From NCBI RefSeq assembly GCF_013201975.1, contig NZ_CP053845.1, forward strand, positions 1,178,001 to 1,242,000: DNA of 64,000 nt, given 5' to 3'. The translations under genes were made by a program, and so were the position numbers. This DNA comes from Campylobacter sp. CCUG 57310 (GTDB lineage: Bacteria; Campylobacterota; Campylobacteria; Campylobacterales; Campylobacteraceae). Positions 1 through 9,245 of this stretch are shown piece by piece; positions within the stretch are counted from its first letter, which is position 1, and each line of letters begins with the position of its first letter. The notes beneath the pieces are model-generated. The model saw only the letters and a list, made by a program, of their open reading frames with translations, had not been told where the DNA came from and ran no database searches.

Positions 1-577
1 CCACAAATCCCTTTGATGCGGCGTGATTGGCATACTCTCCCACTGCCGTTCCGAATTCTCCGATAGGGTATAAAAACCCCGCCCCAAAAAGCAAAAGTAT
101 CAGTATCAAAAGCAAAGGCGTAAGGTATCTTCCAAGCAATTTAACAAGCCTTGAAGGATTTAAACATACGTAGTAATTGAGCGCAAAATAAGCCGCCGAA
201 TATACAAAGAGCCAAATTTGAAGATTACTAGCCTCTATAAACGGCTTAATCGCTATATCAAAAGGCATATTAGCCGCTCTTGGTATGGCAAAAAGAGGCC
301 CTATCGTAAGATACAAAAGAACCGTAAAAACTATCGCAAAAACAGGATCTATGCGCCTAACTAAATTTTGCAAACCCTTAGCTCTTGCTATGCCTGCAAC
401 CCCAAGAACGGGTAAAAGAACCGCGGTAGCGCAAAAAAACATAATAGCTATATAAAAATTCTCTCCCGCATCCTTGCCTAAAGTCGGCGGGAAAATGAAA
501 TTGCCCGCACCAAAAAACATGGCAAAAAGCGTTAATGAGATAACCAAAAACTGATTTTTACTTAATCCGGGTTTCAT
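1..577 (-). CDS. brnQ: Branched-chain amino acid transporter BrnQ/LIVCS family (C-terminus outside window)
   Basis: This is the first ~192 residues of a multi-spanning inner-membrane symporter of the LIVCS (BrnQ) family, which imports Leu/Ile/Val with Na+ or H+. The start is the ATG at 577, preceded by a GGAGG-type ribosome site. The N-terminus carries the family hallmark FAMFFGAGNFIFPP, followed by several long hydrophobic segments and the stretch IGPLFAIPR. The gene runs off the left edge of the window, so the C-terminus cannot be judged. It diverges from radA across about 230 bp of AT-rich sequence. Confidence 0.85.
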   Translation of the reverse strand, partial: MKPGLSKNQFLVISLTLFAMFFGAGNFIFPPTLGKDAGENFYIAIMFFCATAVLLPVLGVAGIARAKGLQNLVRRIDPVFAIVFTVLLYLTIGPLFAIPRAANMPFDIAIKPFIEASNLQIWLFVYSAAYFALNYYVCLNPSRLVKLLGRYLTPLLLILILLLFGAGFLYPIGEFGTAVGEYANHAASKGFV

Positions 578-785
578 AAAAACCTCCATTTCAAAAACTT
601 TAATCGTTAATTTTATTTTCATTAAGTTTAAAATAAATTTATTTTAGTGCTATTTTATTAAAATTTATTAAAATTGTGTTTCGTTTTGAAATAGATAAAT
701 GAAATTTGTGTAAATTTTGATTAAACAAATTTAAGAATACAAAAATTTAAATTCACTATTTTCGTAAATTTTATAAAAGGTTAAG

Positions 786-791
786 TATAAT
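786..791 (+). promoter_or_regulatory. Probable sigma-70 -10 box of radA
   Basis: TATAAT lies 18 bp upstream of the radA ATG, with the ribosome site AAAAAGGA between them. In Campylobacter the -35 element is usually poorly conserved and replaced by T-rich stretches, as is the case here. The rest of the brnQ-radA gap (578-808) is AT-rich and shows nothing else I can name. Confidence 0.5.
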
Positions 792-808
792 CGACAAAAA
801 GGATAAAA

Positions 809-2149
809 ATGGCTAAAGCAAAAACTATTTTTGAATGTCAAGCATGCGGAAATCAGCAAAGTAAATGGGTAGGCAAATGCCCTGAATGCGGCTCTTGGGA
901 TAGTTTTTTAGAGCTTAGCAAGACTCAGATTAAGGCACTGGATGAAATTTCAAAAACATCAAATTCTCTAGCTCTAGCAAAAGAGATAAAAGATATAAAA
1001 ATAGAGCAAATTTCACGCATAAGCACTCAGGATAAGGAGCTTGATTTAGTGCTTGGAGGAGGTGTCGTGGAGGGTTCTTTGGTACTAATCGGAGGAAGTC
1101 CGGGCATAGGCAAATCAACGCTTCTTTTAAAAATAGCTTCAAATTTAGCCTCTCAAAATAAAAAGACTCTTTACGTAAGCGGCGAAGAGAGCGCAAGTCA
1201 GATAAAAATCAGAGCCGATAGGTTAAATGCCGTAAAAGACGGGCTTTTTCTGCTCACTGAAATTTTACTTGAAAACATTATGACCGAAATCAGAAAAAAT
1301 GATTATAAGGTTCTTGTCATAGACTCGATACAAACACTATACTCCGAAAAGATCGCCTCGGCTCCAGGCTCCGTATCGCAAGTACGCGAGATAACTTTTG
1401 AGCTAATGCGCCTAGCCAAAAACGAAAACATCTGCGTTTTTATCATCGGCCACATAACCAAGGACGGCTCCATAGCAGGTCCTAGGATTCTAGAGCATAT
1501 GGTTGATGTCGTGCTTTATTTTGAAGGCGACGCAAGCAGAGAGCTTAGGATACTAAGAGGGTTTAAAAACCGATTTGGCTCAACTAGCGAAGTCGGGATT
1601 TTTGAGATGAGTTCTCAAGGATTAATCAGCGCAAACGATATCTCAAGCAAATTTTTTACTCGAGGAAAAGCGGTTAGCGGCTCGGCGATAACTATCATAA
1701 TGGAGGGCTCTCGCGCACTAAGCGTTGAAATTCAAGCCTTGGTATGCGAAAGCAGCTATCCTAAACGAAGTAGCACAGGCTATGAAAAAAATCGCCTCGA
1801 TATGCTTTTAGCGCTACTTGAGCGAAAGCTGGAAATTCCGCTTGGTCATTACGATGTGTTTATAAACGTTTCAGGCGGAGTTAAGGTAAGTGAAACGGCA
1901 GCGGATTTGGCGGTAATAGCGGCTATCATAAGTAGCTTTAAAAATCGTCCGATCAGCAAAGAGAGCGTATTTATAGGCGAACTTAGTCTAAATGGCGAAA
2001 TAAGGGAGGTTTTTAACCTAGATCAACGACTTAAAGAGGCAAAAACACAAAAATTTAAAAATGCCATCATCCCTTCAAAACCGCTTGATAATCAAGGTCT
2101 TAAATGCTTCACAACAAGCGATATCACACAGGTTTTAGAGTGGATGTAA
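809..2149 (+). CDS. radA: DNA repair protein RadA (Sms)
   Basis: RadA is a RecA-like ATPase that processes recombination intermediates and promotes branch migration. All three family domains are visible in its 446 residues: an N-terminal C4 zinc finger (CQACG near residue 10 and CPECG near residue 25), a RecA-type core with Walker A GGSPGIGKST near residue 95 and the RadA-specific KNRFG motif near residue 250, and a C-terminal Lon-protease-like domain (SGGVK, ADLAV). Length matches the family. The ATG at 809 has an AAAAAGGA ribosome site. It stands alone on the plus strand, convergent with the phosphomannomutase gene. Confidence 0.96.
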   Translation: MAKAKTIFECQACGNQQSKWVGKCPECGSWDSFLELSKTQIKALDEISKTSNSLALAKEIKDIKIEQISRISTQDKELDLVLGGGVVEGSLVLIGGSPGIGKSTLLLKIASNLASQNKKTLYVSGEESASQIKIRADRLNAVKDGLFLLTEILLENIMTEIRKNDYKVLVIDSIQTLYSEKIASAPGSVSQVREITFELMRLAKNENICVFIIGHITKDGSIAGPRILEHMVDVVLYFEGDASRELRILRGFKNRFGSTSEVGIFEMSSQGLISANDISSKFFTRGKAVSGSAITIIMEGSRALSVEIQALVCESSYPKRSSTGYEKNRLDMLLALLERKLEIPLGHYDVFINVSGGVKVSETAADLAVIAAIISSFKNRPISKESVFIGELSLNGEIREVFNLDQRLKEAKTQKFKNAIIPSKPLDNQGLKCFTTSDITQVLEWM

Positions 2150-2152
2150 TCA

Positions 2153-3523
2153 TTAAGTATTATTTTTTATATTTTCTGCTAAGTTTAAAAAAGCATTTTG
2201 AAGTTTTGCAAGCGTTTGCTCATCCTTAGCTTCAAATCTAGTAACTATAACCGGAGTAGTATTTGAAGCTCTTACAAGCGCCCAACCATCATCAAATCTA
2301 ACGCGAACACCGTCTATATCGATGATCTCTTTTATCTCCGGAAGCTCTTGCAAGTTATCTTGAAGTCTGATTTTTAAATTTTCAATTATCTTAAATTTTT
2401 CACCCTCTGTCGTGTTAATCTTAATCTCGTCGGTGCTGTAAACCTTTGGAAGTTTATCAAGCTCCGCGTCTAAATTTATGCCCTTTTGTATAAGCTCAAG
2501 CACCCTAAACATGGCATACAAAGCATCATCAAATCCAAAATATCGCTCTTTAAAAAATATATGACCGCTAACTTCCGCCGCCATATCGATATTTAGCTCC
2601 TTCATAGCCTTTTTGATATTACTATGACCGGTTTTGCCCATGAAGCTTTTGCCGCCGTTTTTATCAATCTCATCATACATATTTTGCGAGCATTTTACCT
2701 CGCCCAAAACTCGTGGGTTTTTCATGGCAAGCGAGTATAAATAGGCTAGCTCATCGCCTTTTATGTTGCGATTTTTAGTAAGCACGGCTATACGATCGCC
2801 ATCCCCGTCAAAGCCAAACCCTATCTCAAATTCACCCTTTAAAGCCTCTTTAATGTCTTTTAAATTTTTCTCTTCGCTAGGATCGGGGTGGTGATTTGGA
2901 AAATTTCCATCAGGGTTAGGGTATAAAATTTCAGCATCTAAATTTAAACTCTTACAAATTTCAGGAAGCACAGCTCCTACGGCTCCGTTTGCACAGTCCA
3001 TTATGATTTTTAGATTCATATTTTTAAGGTGCGCAAACTGATCTATGATAAATTTCTTATATTCGCTTGCGATATCGAATTTAGCTACTCTAAAATCATC
3101 TTTTATCTGCGTTTTAGCCTCTATCGTAGAGACAACATCATCTTTTAGTCTCTGAAGATCGGTACCAAAATAGCTGTCCTTAAAAATAGTAATCTTAAAT
3201 CCGTTATACTCTTTTGGATTATGAGAGCCGGTTATCATGATATTTGCGTCAAATTTGTCGTTAAACACACTAAAATAACCAACCGGAGTAGGAAGCAGTC
3301 CAATATCAAAAACTTCTATGTCAGCACCGTTTAATCCGCTAACAAGCCAACTAAAAATTTCATCCGCGCTAAGTCTGGCATCATATCCCACGCTTACGTT
3401 TTTAGCGCCTCTTTTTAGCATTTCGCGACCTAAATTCAGACCTATTGCTTTTACACTGGTTTCATTTAAATCTCTATCAAAAATACCGCGTATATCATAC
3501 TCTCTAAAAATTTCTTCCAGCAT
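2153..3523 (-). CDS. Phosphomannomutase/phosphoglucomutase (ManB/AlgC type)
   Basis: This cytosolic enzyme interconverts hexose-6-phosphates and hexose-1-phosphates, feeding LPS/LOS, capsule or glycan precursor synthesis. At 456 residues it has the alpha-D-phosphohexomutase layout: N-terminal FREYDIRGIF, the phosphoserine loop TGSHNPKEYNG near residue 98, the metal-binding loop DGDGDR near residue 240, a sugar-specificity loop with GEVSGH-like sequence (AAEVSGHIFF), and a C-terminal phosphate-binding RASNTTP loop. The ATG at 3523 is preferred over the TTG one codon earlier. Whether mannose or glucose is the main substrate cannot be read from sequence. Confidence 0.92.
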   Translation of the reverse strand: MLEEIFREYDIRGIFDRDLNETSVKAIGLNLGREMLKRGAKNVSVGYDARLSADEIFSWLVSGLNGADIEVFDIGLLPTPVGYFSVFNDKFDANIMITGSHNPKEYNGFKITIFKDSYFGTDLQRLKDDVVSTIEAKTQIKDDFRVAKFDIASEYKKFIIDQFAHLKNMNLKIIMDCANGAVGAVLPEICKSLNLDAEILYPNPDGNFPNHHPDPSEEKNLKDIKEALKGEFEIGFGFDGDGDRIAVLTKNRNIKGDELAYLYSLAMKNPRVLGEVKCSQNMYDEIDKNGGKSFMGKTGHSNIKKAMKELNIDMAAEVSGHIFFKERYFGFDDALYAMFRVLELIQKGINLDAELDKLPKVYSTDEIKINTTEGEKFKIIENLKIRLQDNLQELPEIKEIIDIDGVRVRFDDGWALVRASNTTPVIVTRFEAKDEQTLAKLQNAFLNLAENIKNNT

Positions 3524-3593
3524 CAATCACTTCTCTTTAAAATATAATAAATTTAAAAAATTAAAGCCGATTATATCATCTTTTTATTAATTA

Positions 3594-4067
3594 TCATTTA
3601 GCTATTAAGGCTATTTTCATACCCACAGCCTCTATCAAGTCGCAAGGATTGAGTCGCAACTGCTTACCTCTAACGCCTGCGCTTATATAAATGAAATTTT
3701 GATTTAAAGCTCGTTCATCGATAAATGTATCAAAGGTCTTTTTCATACCGATCGGAGAGCAACCGCCCCTGATGTAGCCCGTTATTTTCTCAAGATCTTT
3801 TAAATTTAAAAGCTCGCAACGTTTATGCCCGCTAGCTCTTGCCAAAGCTTTTAGATCCAAGCTTAAATTACCCTGTATACAAGCTACTACAAAGCCTCTT
3901 GGCTCACACTCGCATACTATCGTTTTATAAACTTGAGTTATATCGGCTCCACATTTTAAAGCTACGCTAACGGCGCTTAGATCACTCTCATCGACTTCAT
4001 ACTCAAACAGCTCATACTCTACGCTCTTACCGTCCAAAATTCTTGCTGCATTAGTTTTATGTATCAT
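3594..4067 (-). CDS. ybaK: Cys-tRNA(Pro)/Cys-tRNA(Cys) deacylase YbaK
   Basis: This free-standing editing enzyme hydrolyses mischarged Cys-tRNA(Pro). The 157 residues match the YbaK/EbsC family in length. Visible features are the conserved VYKTIV strand with the catalytic lysine, the CELL segment, GYIRGGCSPIGMKK near residue 95 (the family GGxSPxG loop), and a C-terminal SAGVRGKQLRLNP motif. The ATG at 4067 faces fliL divergently across a 53-bp promoter region. Confidence 0.9.
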   Translation of the reverse strand: MIHKTNAARILDGKSVEYELFEYEVDESDLSAVSVALKCGADITQVYKTIVCECEPRGFVVACIQGNLSLDLKALARASGHKRCELLNLKDLEKITGYIRGGCSPIGMKKTFDTFIDERALNQNFIYISAGVRGKQLRLNPCDLIEAVGMKIALIAK

Positions 4068-4120
4068 ATTTTCTCATTTTTTAAATTTTGTTATATAATT
4101 ATACAAAAAAAGGAGTATTG

Positions 4121-4642
4121 ATGGCTGAAGAGATGGAAGAAAAGCAAACTAAAAAGGGAAATAGCTTCATTCTCATAATAATAATCATAGTTTTGGTATT
4201 GCTTTTAGTTATAGGCGGTCTTATCGCGTATCTTGTATTAAGTGGCAACGATCAACCAAACAGTATGCAAGACGGACAAACTCAAGGACAAATGATTTCT
4301 AAAAACGCTTCTATCAAGCGTTCAACCGACTATATAAACATGGGCCCTGTCTATCCGATGGATCAATTTATCGTAAATTTGTTAAGCGACAGCGGGTCAA
4401 GATTTCTTAAAACAAAGGTCGAGCTGGAGCTAAACGCCGAAGCATTAACCCCTGAAATAGACAAGAAAAAACCACTCATTAGAGATATAATAGTAAGGAC
4501 GCTATCATCTAAAACTTTTGAAGAAGTAAGCACGATAAAGGGCAAAGATCGCCTAAAAGACGAGATAGTTGATCGTATAAACGAAGTGCTTGCCGACGGT
4601 CATCTTAAAAATATCTACTTTACCGACTTTGTGGTTCAATGA
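4121..4642 (+). CDS. fliL: Flagellar basal body-associated protein FliL
   Basis: FliL is an inner-membrane protein that surrounds the stator and supports flagellar torque. It has a short charged N-terminus, one transmembrane helix near residues 16-40 made of a long Ile/Val/Leu run, a linker, and the periplasmic FliL domain ([38 protein letters not shown]). I chose the ATG at 4121, which has an AAAAAAGGAG ribosome site, giving 173 residues; an upstream in-frame ATG at 4088 has no such site and lies in the promoter. A TATATAAT-like -10 lies about 25 bp upstream. The stop overlaps the acpS start (ATGA). Confidence 0.92.
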   Translation: MAEEMEEKQTKKGNSFILIIIIIVLVLLLVIGGLIAYLVLSGNDQPNSMQDGQTQGQMISKNASIKRSTDYINMGPVYPMDQFIVNLLSDSGSRFLKTKVELELNAEALTPEIDKKKPLIRDIIVRTLSSKTFEEVSTIKGKDRLKDEIVDRINEVLADGHLKNIYFTDFVVQ

Positions 4643-4983
4643 TAGGGATTGATATCGTTGCCATAGATAGAATTTCAAGACTTAAAAAGCGTTACGGTGA
4701 AGCCTTTGCCAAACGCTTTTTAAATGAAAACGAGATCATTTTAGCAAAAACCGATGCGACTCTAGCAGGGTTTTACGCGCTTAAAGAAGCTGTTAGTAAG
4801 GCTCTTGGTTGCGGTATCGGCGATGAATGTTCGTTTTTTGATATAGAAATTTATAAAACCGAAAAAAACGCACCAAAAATCAAACTTTCAGAGAAAATTA
4901 AATCTAATTTTAAAATCTCGCAAGTAGACGCAAGTATAAGCCATGACGGCGGCTTTGCTATTGCGGCAGTTATATTAAAATGA
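4639..4983 (+). CDS. acpS: Holo-[acyl-carrier-protein] synthase AcpS
   Basis: AcpS transfers 4'-phosphopantetheine from CoA to apo-ACP, activating fatty-acid synthesis. The 114 residues have the family length and motifs: [10 protein letters not shown] at the N-terminus with the Mg-binding aspartate, and [13 protein letters not shown] near residue 50 with the second metal-binding glutamate. The C-terminus [12 protein letters not shown] matches the ISHxxxxAxA motif. The gene is translationally coupled to fliL (ATGA overlap at 4639-4642) and in turn overlaps the next gene by ATGA. Confidence 0.95.
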   Translation: MIGIDIVAIDRISRLKKRYGEAFAKRFLNENEIILAKTDATLAGFYALKEAVSKALGCGIGDECSFFDIEIYKTEKNAPKIKLSEKIKSNFKISQVDASISHDGGFAIAAVILK

Positions 4984-5432
4984 ACTCACAAAATAGCTCA
5001 AAGCTTTTATACAGGCTTGATAGCAGAAATAAAACTACTTTATTTATAGCTTGCACACCTATACTCTTACTTCTTATATTTCCGACATCATTTATGCTCT
5101 TTAGCGATGGAGCGAAGCTTGTCATAGGAGTAGTTTTAGCTACGGTTTTGCTTTATAATCTTTTTGATAAGTTAAATTTCAGATATATTGAAATTTACGA
5201 TGACAAAATTATCATTGCAAAGCTTTTAAAGGAGATAAGCTTAGCAAAAGATGAAGTTGTCTCATGTCACTTCAAAAGCTTTCCTTTTATGCCGTATAAA
5301 GTTGATATCATAGTCAAACAAGATGGAGATAAACGCAAATTTTACTCAATAGACGGATTAAATTTTAGCCAAAGCAAGCGTATATGCTGGTTTGTTTTAT
5401 CATCCGGTAGCGAGCATAAATTTAGCTTATAA
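4980..5432 (+). CDS. Small membrane protein with PH-like C-terminal domain, function unknown
   Basis: I do not recognise this 150-residue protein. Two hydrophobic helices near residues 20-60 form a membrane hairpin. They are followed by a soluble beta-rich stretch ([36 protein letters not shown]) that looks like a bacterial pleckstrin-homology fold. It is coupled to acpS by an ATGA overlap, so it is in the fliL-acpS transcript. Its last 11 bp overlap the 3' end of the convergent FAH-family gene. The layout resembles the unknown gene at 23596-24159, though similarity between the two is only architectural. Confidence 0.75.
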   Translation: MNSQNSSKLLYRLDSRNKTTLFIACTPILLLLIFPTSFMLFSDGAKLVIGVVLATVLLYNLFDKLNFRYIEIYDDKIIIAKLLKEISLAKDEVVSCHFKSFPFMPYKVDIIVKQDGDKRKFYSIDGLNFSQSKRICWFVLSSGSEHKFSL

Positions 5433-6291
5433 AATTTTCAAGCACTCCGATACCCTCTATCTCGCAACGAACCACATCACCGCTTTTTAGAAATTTAGGC
5501 GGTTCAAACCCCATGCCGACTCCGCTTGGCGTGCCAAGAGATATTATAGTGCCCGCTTTTAGCGTCATAGCGCTACTTAACTCCTCTATCACGTATCTTT
5601 CTTTAAATATCATATTAGAAGTGTTTGAATTCTGTCTAAGCTCGCCGTTTACATAGCATTTTATGGTCAAATTTGAGCTATCCAGTTCATCAGCCGTAAC
5701 AACCGCAGGACCCATAGCACAATGCGTATCAAGCGACTTGCCGAAATAAAACTGCTTATGGCGAATTTGCAAATCTCGCGCACTAAAATCATTTAATATC
5801 GTGTAGCCAAAGATATAATCTTTCGCGTCTTTTGCACTTACATTTTTAGCATCTTTTTTGATTATCAAAGCTAACTCAACCTCGTAATCAAGCTTTTGCG
5901 TTACTCTTTCGTGAGCTAAAATTTCGCCCCCATGTCCCACCGCCTCATTTACTCTCTTTGAGAAATAAACGGGATATTCGCGCTTGCTGTCAAATTTTTC
6001 GCCTTTGAATTTTGCAGATTCGGCTGCGTGATCCATGTAATTTATGCCAAGACAGATGATATCTTGACGAGGCTTTATGATAGGCGCAAGAAGCTTTGCC
6101 TCGCCAATCTTAAGCCCCCTCGCTTGAGCCTCAAAAACACTTAAAAGCCTATAGTCTTTATCGCTTGCACGCTCTATAAAGTCATTTAAATCTTTAAATT
6201 TAAGCCCTATTTCATCAAAGCTTATAAGCTCGTTATCACTACTTACTATGCCCGTTTTTACACAGCCGTCAAAAAATGTTACAAATTTCAT
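5422..6291 (-). CDS. Fumarylacetoacetate hydrolase (FAH) family protein
   Basis: This is a metal-dependent hydrolase or decarboxylase of the FAH superfamily, acting on small keto-acids such as acylpyruvates or oxaloacetate. The 289 residues have an N-terminal lid domain and the FAH core: DIICLGINYMDHAAE, the metal-binding DYEVELALII glutamates near residue 132, YTILNDFSARDLQ, and the C-terminal GTPSGVGMGFEPP loop. It starts at the ATG at 6291, overlapping the upstream methyltransferase stop (ATGA), and is the last gene of an argD-methyltransferase-FAH run. The exact substrate is not determinable. Confidence 0.87.
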   Translation of the reverse strand: MKFVTFFDGCVKTGIVSSDNELISFDEIGLKFKDLNDFIERASDKDYRLLSVFEAQARGLKIGEAKLLAPIIKPRQDIICLGINYMDHAAESAKFKGEKFDSKREYPVYFSKRVNEAVGHGGEILAHERVTQKLDYEVELALIIKKDAKNVSAKDAKDYIFGYTILNDFSARDLQIRHKQFYFGKSLDTHCAMGPAVVTADELDSSNLTIKCYVNGELRQNSNTSNMIFKERYVIEELSSAMTLKAGTIISLGTPSGVGMGFEPPKFLKSGDVVRCEIEGIGVLENFIS

Positions 6292-7280
6292 CTCGTCCCT
6301 TTGTCAAATTCTATCATCTTAAACCTCTCGCCTAAAAATTCAGGGCTAGTTAAAAATTTAAACTGCTTTAAAAAGCTTTTGTAAGCACTATCTCCGCCGT
6401 TTTTAAGCACACATTCAAGCACCTCAGCGCCGCCAAAATCCACTATCGCTGCGGACTGTTTTTTAAACCCTTTAAAATCAAAACCGCAATCTTTAAATTC
6501 CTGCCTAACCTGCGCGAAATTCAGATCATAAGTTATGTCACTTACTCCAAAAAACTCTTTTAAATTTCTAAGCTCAAACGGACTAAAAACCCTATGCTCT
6601 TTATAAATTCTAAGCGTTATATCGCTCCTAGAGCCCATATCTCCGTAATCAAAAGTTATAAACTTAAGTTTGCGCGCCGAATTTGCCAGATCTTTTGCAA
6701 ATTCGCTTAAGCCGGTTATGATCTCGCCTTTAGTGATTTCAAATTTCTTGCAAACTGCCAAAATTTCCTTATCTGCGCTATCCCAAAATAGCTCGTCATC
6801 CTTAACGTAAAGCATCTTATCGCCATCTACTACCTCGCAAGCAAAGCAGTCAAATAGCTCATTTGAGATGAAAAACGCCTCATCAAATTTACACTCCTTT
6901 AAATGCAAAAAATGATTTATGATAACCTCGTCGCCAAATTTTTGCTTTAAATTTTGAGTTTGAATTTTGCGCAAATTTGCGTGAGGCTCTATGATGTTAA
7001 ATTTCAAAGTTTTTAAAATTTCAGGCTGAAAAGTAAAAATTCCGCTTATAAAATCGCCCATCATAGAGCCGTCATTTGCGCCTATCTCAACGATATTTGC
7101 ATTTGGCGAGAATTCGCCCTTTTTAAGCAAATTTAAAAAATGATAAGCAAGCGTAACCCCAAAAAGAGCCCCTACGCTAACGGATGTGTAAAAATCCCCA
7201 TTTTTTCCTATATTAACACCGTTTTTATAGTAGTTTTTATTTAGCCAGTTATCAAAATACGAGCTAAATTTTATACTCAC
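6288..7280 (-). CDS. SAM-dependent methyltransferase, MidA/NDUFAF7 family
   Basis: This protein belongs to the MidA family (COG1565), whose mitochondrial member methylates a complex I subunit; the bacterial target is mostly unknown. The 330 residues show GDFYTSVSVGALFG near the N-terminus, the SAM-binding VEIGANDGSMMGDF near residue 65, FNIIEPHANLRKIQ, and FISNELFDCFACEVV near residue 135, all typical of the family. The GTG at 7280 follows an AAAGG ribosome site and lies inside the argD 3' end (17-bp overlap), so it depends on argD translation. Confidence 0.82.
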   Translation of the reverse strand: MSIKFSSYFDNWLNKNYYKNGVNIGKNGDFYTSVSVGALFGVTLAYHFLNLLKKGEFSPNANIVEIGANDGSMMGDFISGIFTFQPEILKTLKFNIIEPHANLRKIQTQNLKQKFGDEVIINHFLHLKECKFDEAFFISNELFDCFACEVVDGDKMLYVKDDELFWDSADKEILAVCKKFEITKGEIITGLSEFAKDLANSARKLKFITFDYGDMGSRSDITLRIYKEHRVFSPFELRNLKEFFGVSDITYDLNFAQVRQEFKDCGFDFKGFKKQSAAIVDFGGAEVLECVLKNGGDSAYKSFLKQFKFLTSPEFLGERFKMIEFDKGTR

Positions 7281-8427
7281 TTATAGCCTTTGTAAGCCTT
7301 TTAAATCCCTCTTTGATCTCGCTTTTTTTGATATTTAAAGAGGGTAGAAATCTAAGCGTTTTTACTCCTGATTTTAATATCAAGACACGGTTTTTATTTG
7401 CCAAATTTATAAGCTTTGATATATCAATTTCATCTTTTAAGCTAAGTCCTAGCATTAGTCCAAGACCCTCTTTTTTATCAAAAATTTGAGGAAATTTAGA
7501 GCATAGAGCATCTAAATTTTCATTAAAAATTTCTATAGTTTCATCTAGCTTACCACTTTTTTTGATCTTTTTAAGCTCGCTTAAAACGGCAAGTGCTGTG
7601 CTAGTAGCAAGAAAATTACCGCCAAAAGTAGATCCGTGATCTCCCGGAGCAAATACACTATGCCTGCAAGCGCAAGCACCGATAGGAACTCCTCCGCCAA
7701 GCCCTTTGGCAAAGGTAATGATATCAGGCTTTATACCATAAAGCTTAGATGTAACAAACTCGCCCGTTCTATACACTCCGCACTGAACCTCATCTGTTAT
7801 GAGAAGTAGTTTTTTCTCTTTTAAAACTTTTGCAAGGCGCTTTACTTCGCTCTTATCAAGCGCATTTATACCGCCCTCGCCTTGAACTAGCTCTATCATA
7901 ACCGCAACGGTTTTTTCATTTATATTTTTAATTATCTCATCTATGCCGTCATAAAATTTAAAGCCTTCTATGTAAGGAGCGTAAATTTCAGGATGAAATT
8001 TATCCTGTCCGGTTAGCTTCAAAGTAGCTAGAGTTCTGCCGTGAAATGAATTTTTAAGAGTTATTATCTCAAATTTTTTCTCTTTAAAATTTGTCGCACC
8101 ATACTTTCTGGCTAGCTTTATGGCGCACTCATTAGCCTCCGCACCGGAATTACAAAAGAAACTAAAAGCCTTAAATCCAAGCTCCTTTGATATCGCTTTA
8201 GCGAGCTTTTCTTGAGGCTTTATAGCGTATAAATTTGAGCTGTGAAGCATCTTTTGGCTCTGCTCTTTAATCGCTTTTACTATGCTTTTATTTGCATGTC
8301 CAAGAGAATTTACGCCGATACCCGAAGCAAAATCTATATAATCTCGCCCCTTTTTATCAAAAAGCATGGCGCCGTTTCCTCTTTCAAATCCAAAATCAAA
8401 TCTCGCATAAGTGTCTAAAAGATACAT
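7264..8427 (-). CDS. argD: Acetylornithine aminotransferase ArgD
   Basis: ArgD is a PLP-dependent class III aminotransferase that makes N-acetylornithine in arginine synthesis and often doubles as succinyl-diaminopimelate aminotransferase for lysine and peptidoglycan. The 387 residues contain FCNSGAEANECAIKLARK, FHGRTLATL, EVQCGVYRTGEF and the PLP lysine in ITFAKGLGGG near residue 240. The ATG at 8427 follows AAAGGAGGA, a strong ribosome site. It heads a tight run with the MidA-type methyltransferase and the FAH gene; argB is elsewhere in this window (55141-55983). Confidence 0.94.
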   Translation of the reverse strand: MYLLDTYARFDFGFERGNGAMLFDKKGRDYIDFASGIGVNSLGHANKSIVKAIKEQSQKMLHSSNLYAIKPQEKLAKAISKELGFKAFSFFCNSGAEANECAIKLARKYGATNFKEKKFEIITLKNSFHGRTLATLKLTGQDKFHPEIYAPYIEGFKFYDGIDEIIKNINEKTVAVMIELVQGEGGINALDKSEVKRLAKVLKEKKLLLITDEVQCGVYRTGEFVTSKLYGIKPDIITFAKGLGGGVPIGACACRHSVFAPGDHGSTFGGNFLATSTALAVLSELKKIKKSGKLDETIEIFNENLDALCSKFPQIFDKKEGLGLMLGLSLKDEIDISKLINLANKNRVLILKSGVKTLRFLPSLNIKKSEIKEGFKRLTKAISEYKI

Positions 8428-8438
8428 TTCATCCTCCT

Positions 8439-9056
8439 TTAATCAAGCCTTGGCAAGTGCCAACCCCTATAATAGGCCAAAAGCCTAAAAACAATACCGA
8501 AAGCAAAAAGCCCCATTATCCACCATATATTAGTAAATCCAAAATGATGCATCACAAAATAGACCGCACCGACTACGATGCTAACGGTCGCGTAAAGACC
8601 CGTTTTTAAAAACCAAGGAACTTCGTTAAATAAAACATCACGCAAAATTCCCCCGCCTACGCCGTTGCAAAGCGCAAGCATAACAACTCCAAAGATATTA
8701 TATCCATATTGCAAGGCGATTATCGCTCCGACGATAGAAAAGCTTACCAGATCCACGGCGTCTGTCGTTACAAAAAGGAATTTCTTCTCTATATCGCTAC
8801 GCTTGTGAATCCTAAAAAGAGCGGAGAGAACAAGCATGACTATAACTATAATGCAAGGCATGTAGTGAGTAAATGAGTATAGAGGTCTAGATACTATGGT
8901 ATCTCTCATAAATCCTCCGCCAAGAGCCGTCAGTAGCGCTGAGACAAATATGCCAAGCCAGTCGCAATTTCTCTTAACCGCAAACAAAAACCCGCTAACC
9001 GCCGCAGATGCGATACCGATATATTCGGGTATTAAAAAAATTTGTAAATCGTCCAT
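8439..9056 (-). CDS. UPF0126/TRIC-type membrane channel protein
   Basis: This is a 205-residue protein with about seven hydrophobic helices arranged as two similar halves, each with a glycine-rich kinked motif followed by RD (GGGFMRDTIV near residue 45 and GGGILRDVLF near residue 132). That duplication defines the UPF0126 family, related to trimeric intracellular cation channels that conduct K+. The role in this organism is unknown. It lies 11 bp upstream of argD on the same strand and is likely cotranscribed with it. Confidence 0.85.
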   Translation of the reverse strand: MDDLQIFLIPEYIGIASAAVSGFLFAVKRNCDWLGIFVSALLTALGGGFMRDTIVSRPLYSFTHYMPCIIVIVMLVLSALFRIHKRSDIEKKFLFVTTDAVDLVSFSIVGAIIALQYGYNIFGVVMLALCNGVGGGILRDVLFNEVPWFLKTGLYATVSIVVGAVYFVMHHFGFTNIWWIMGLFAFGIVFRLLAYYRGWHLPRLD

Positions 9057-9245
9057 ACAAGCTCTAAAGTTAAAATTTAAAGGCTATTTTACATCTTTAA
9101 GCTATAAATTTGGTTGAATTTTAACTTTTAAGCAGTTAGTTTCATCGCCAAAAACGGTCTTTAAATTTAGCCAAAACAGCCAAAAATATCATATAAATTT
9201 TACTCTGATACCTGCTTAAAAATACTTGAAATTTATCTAGTCGTA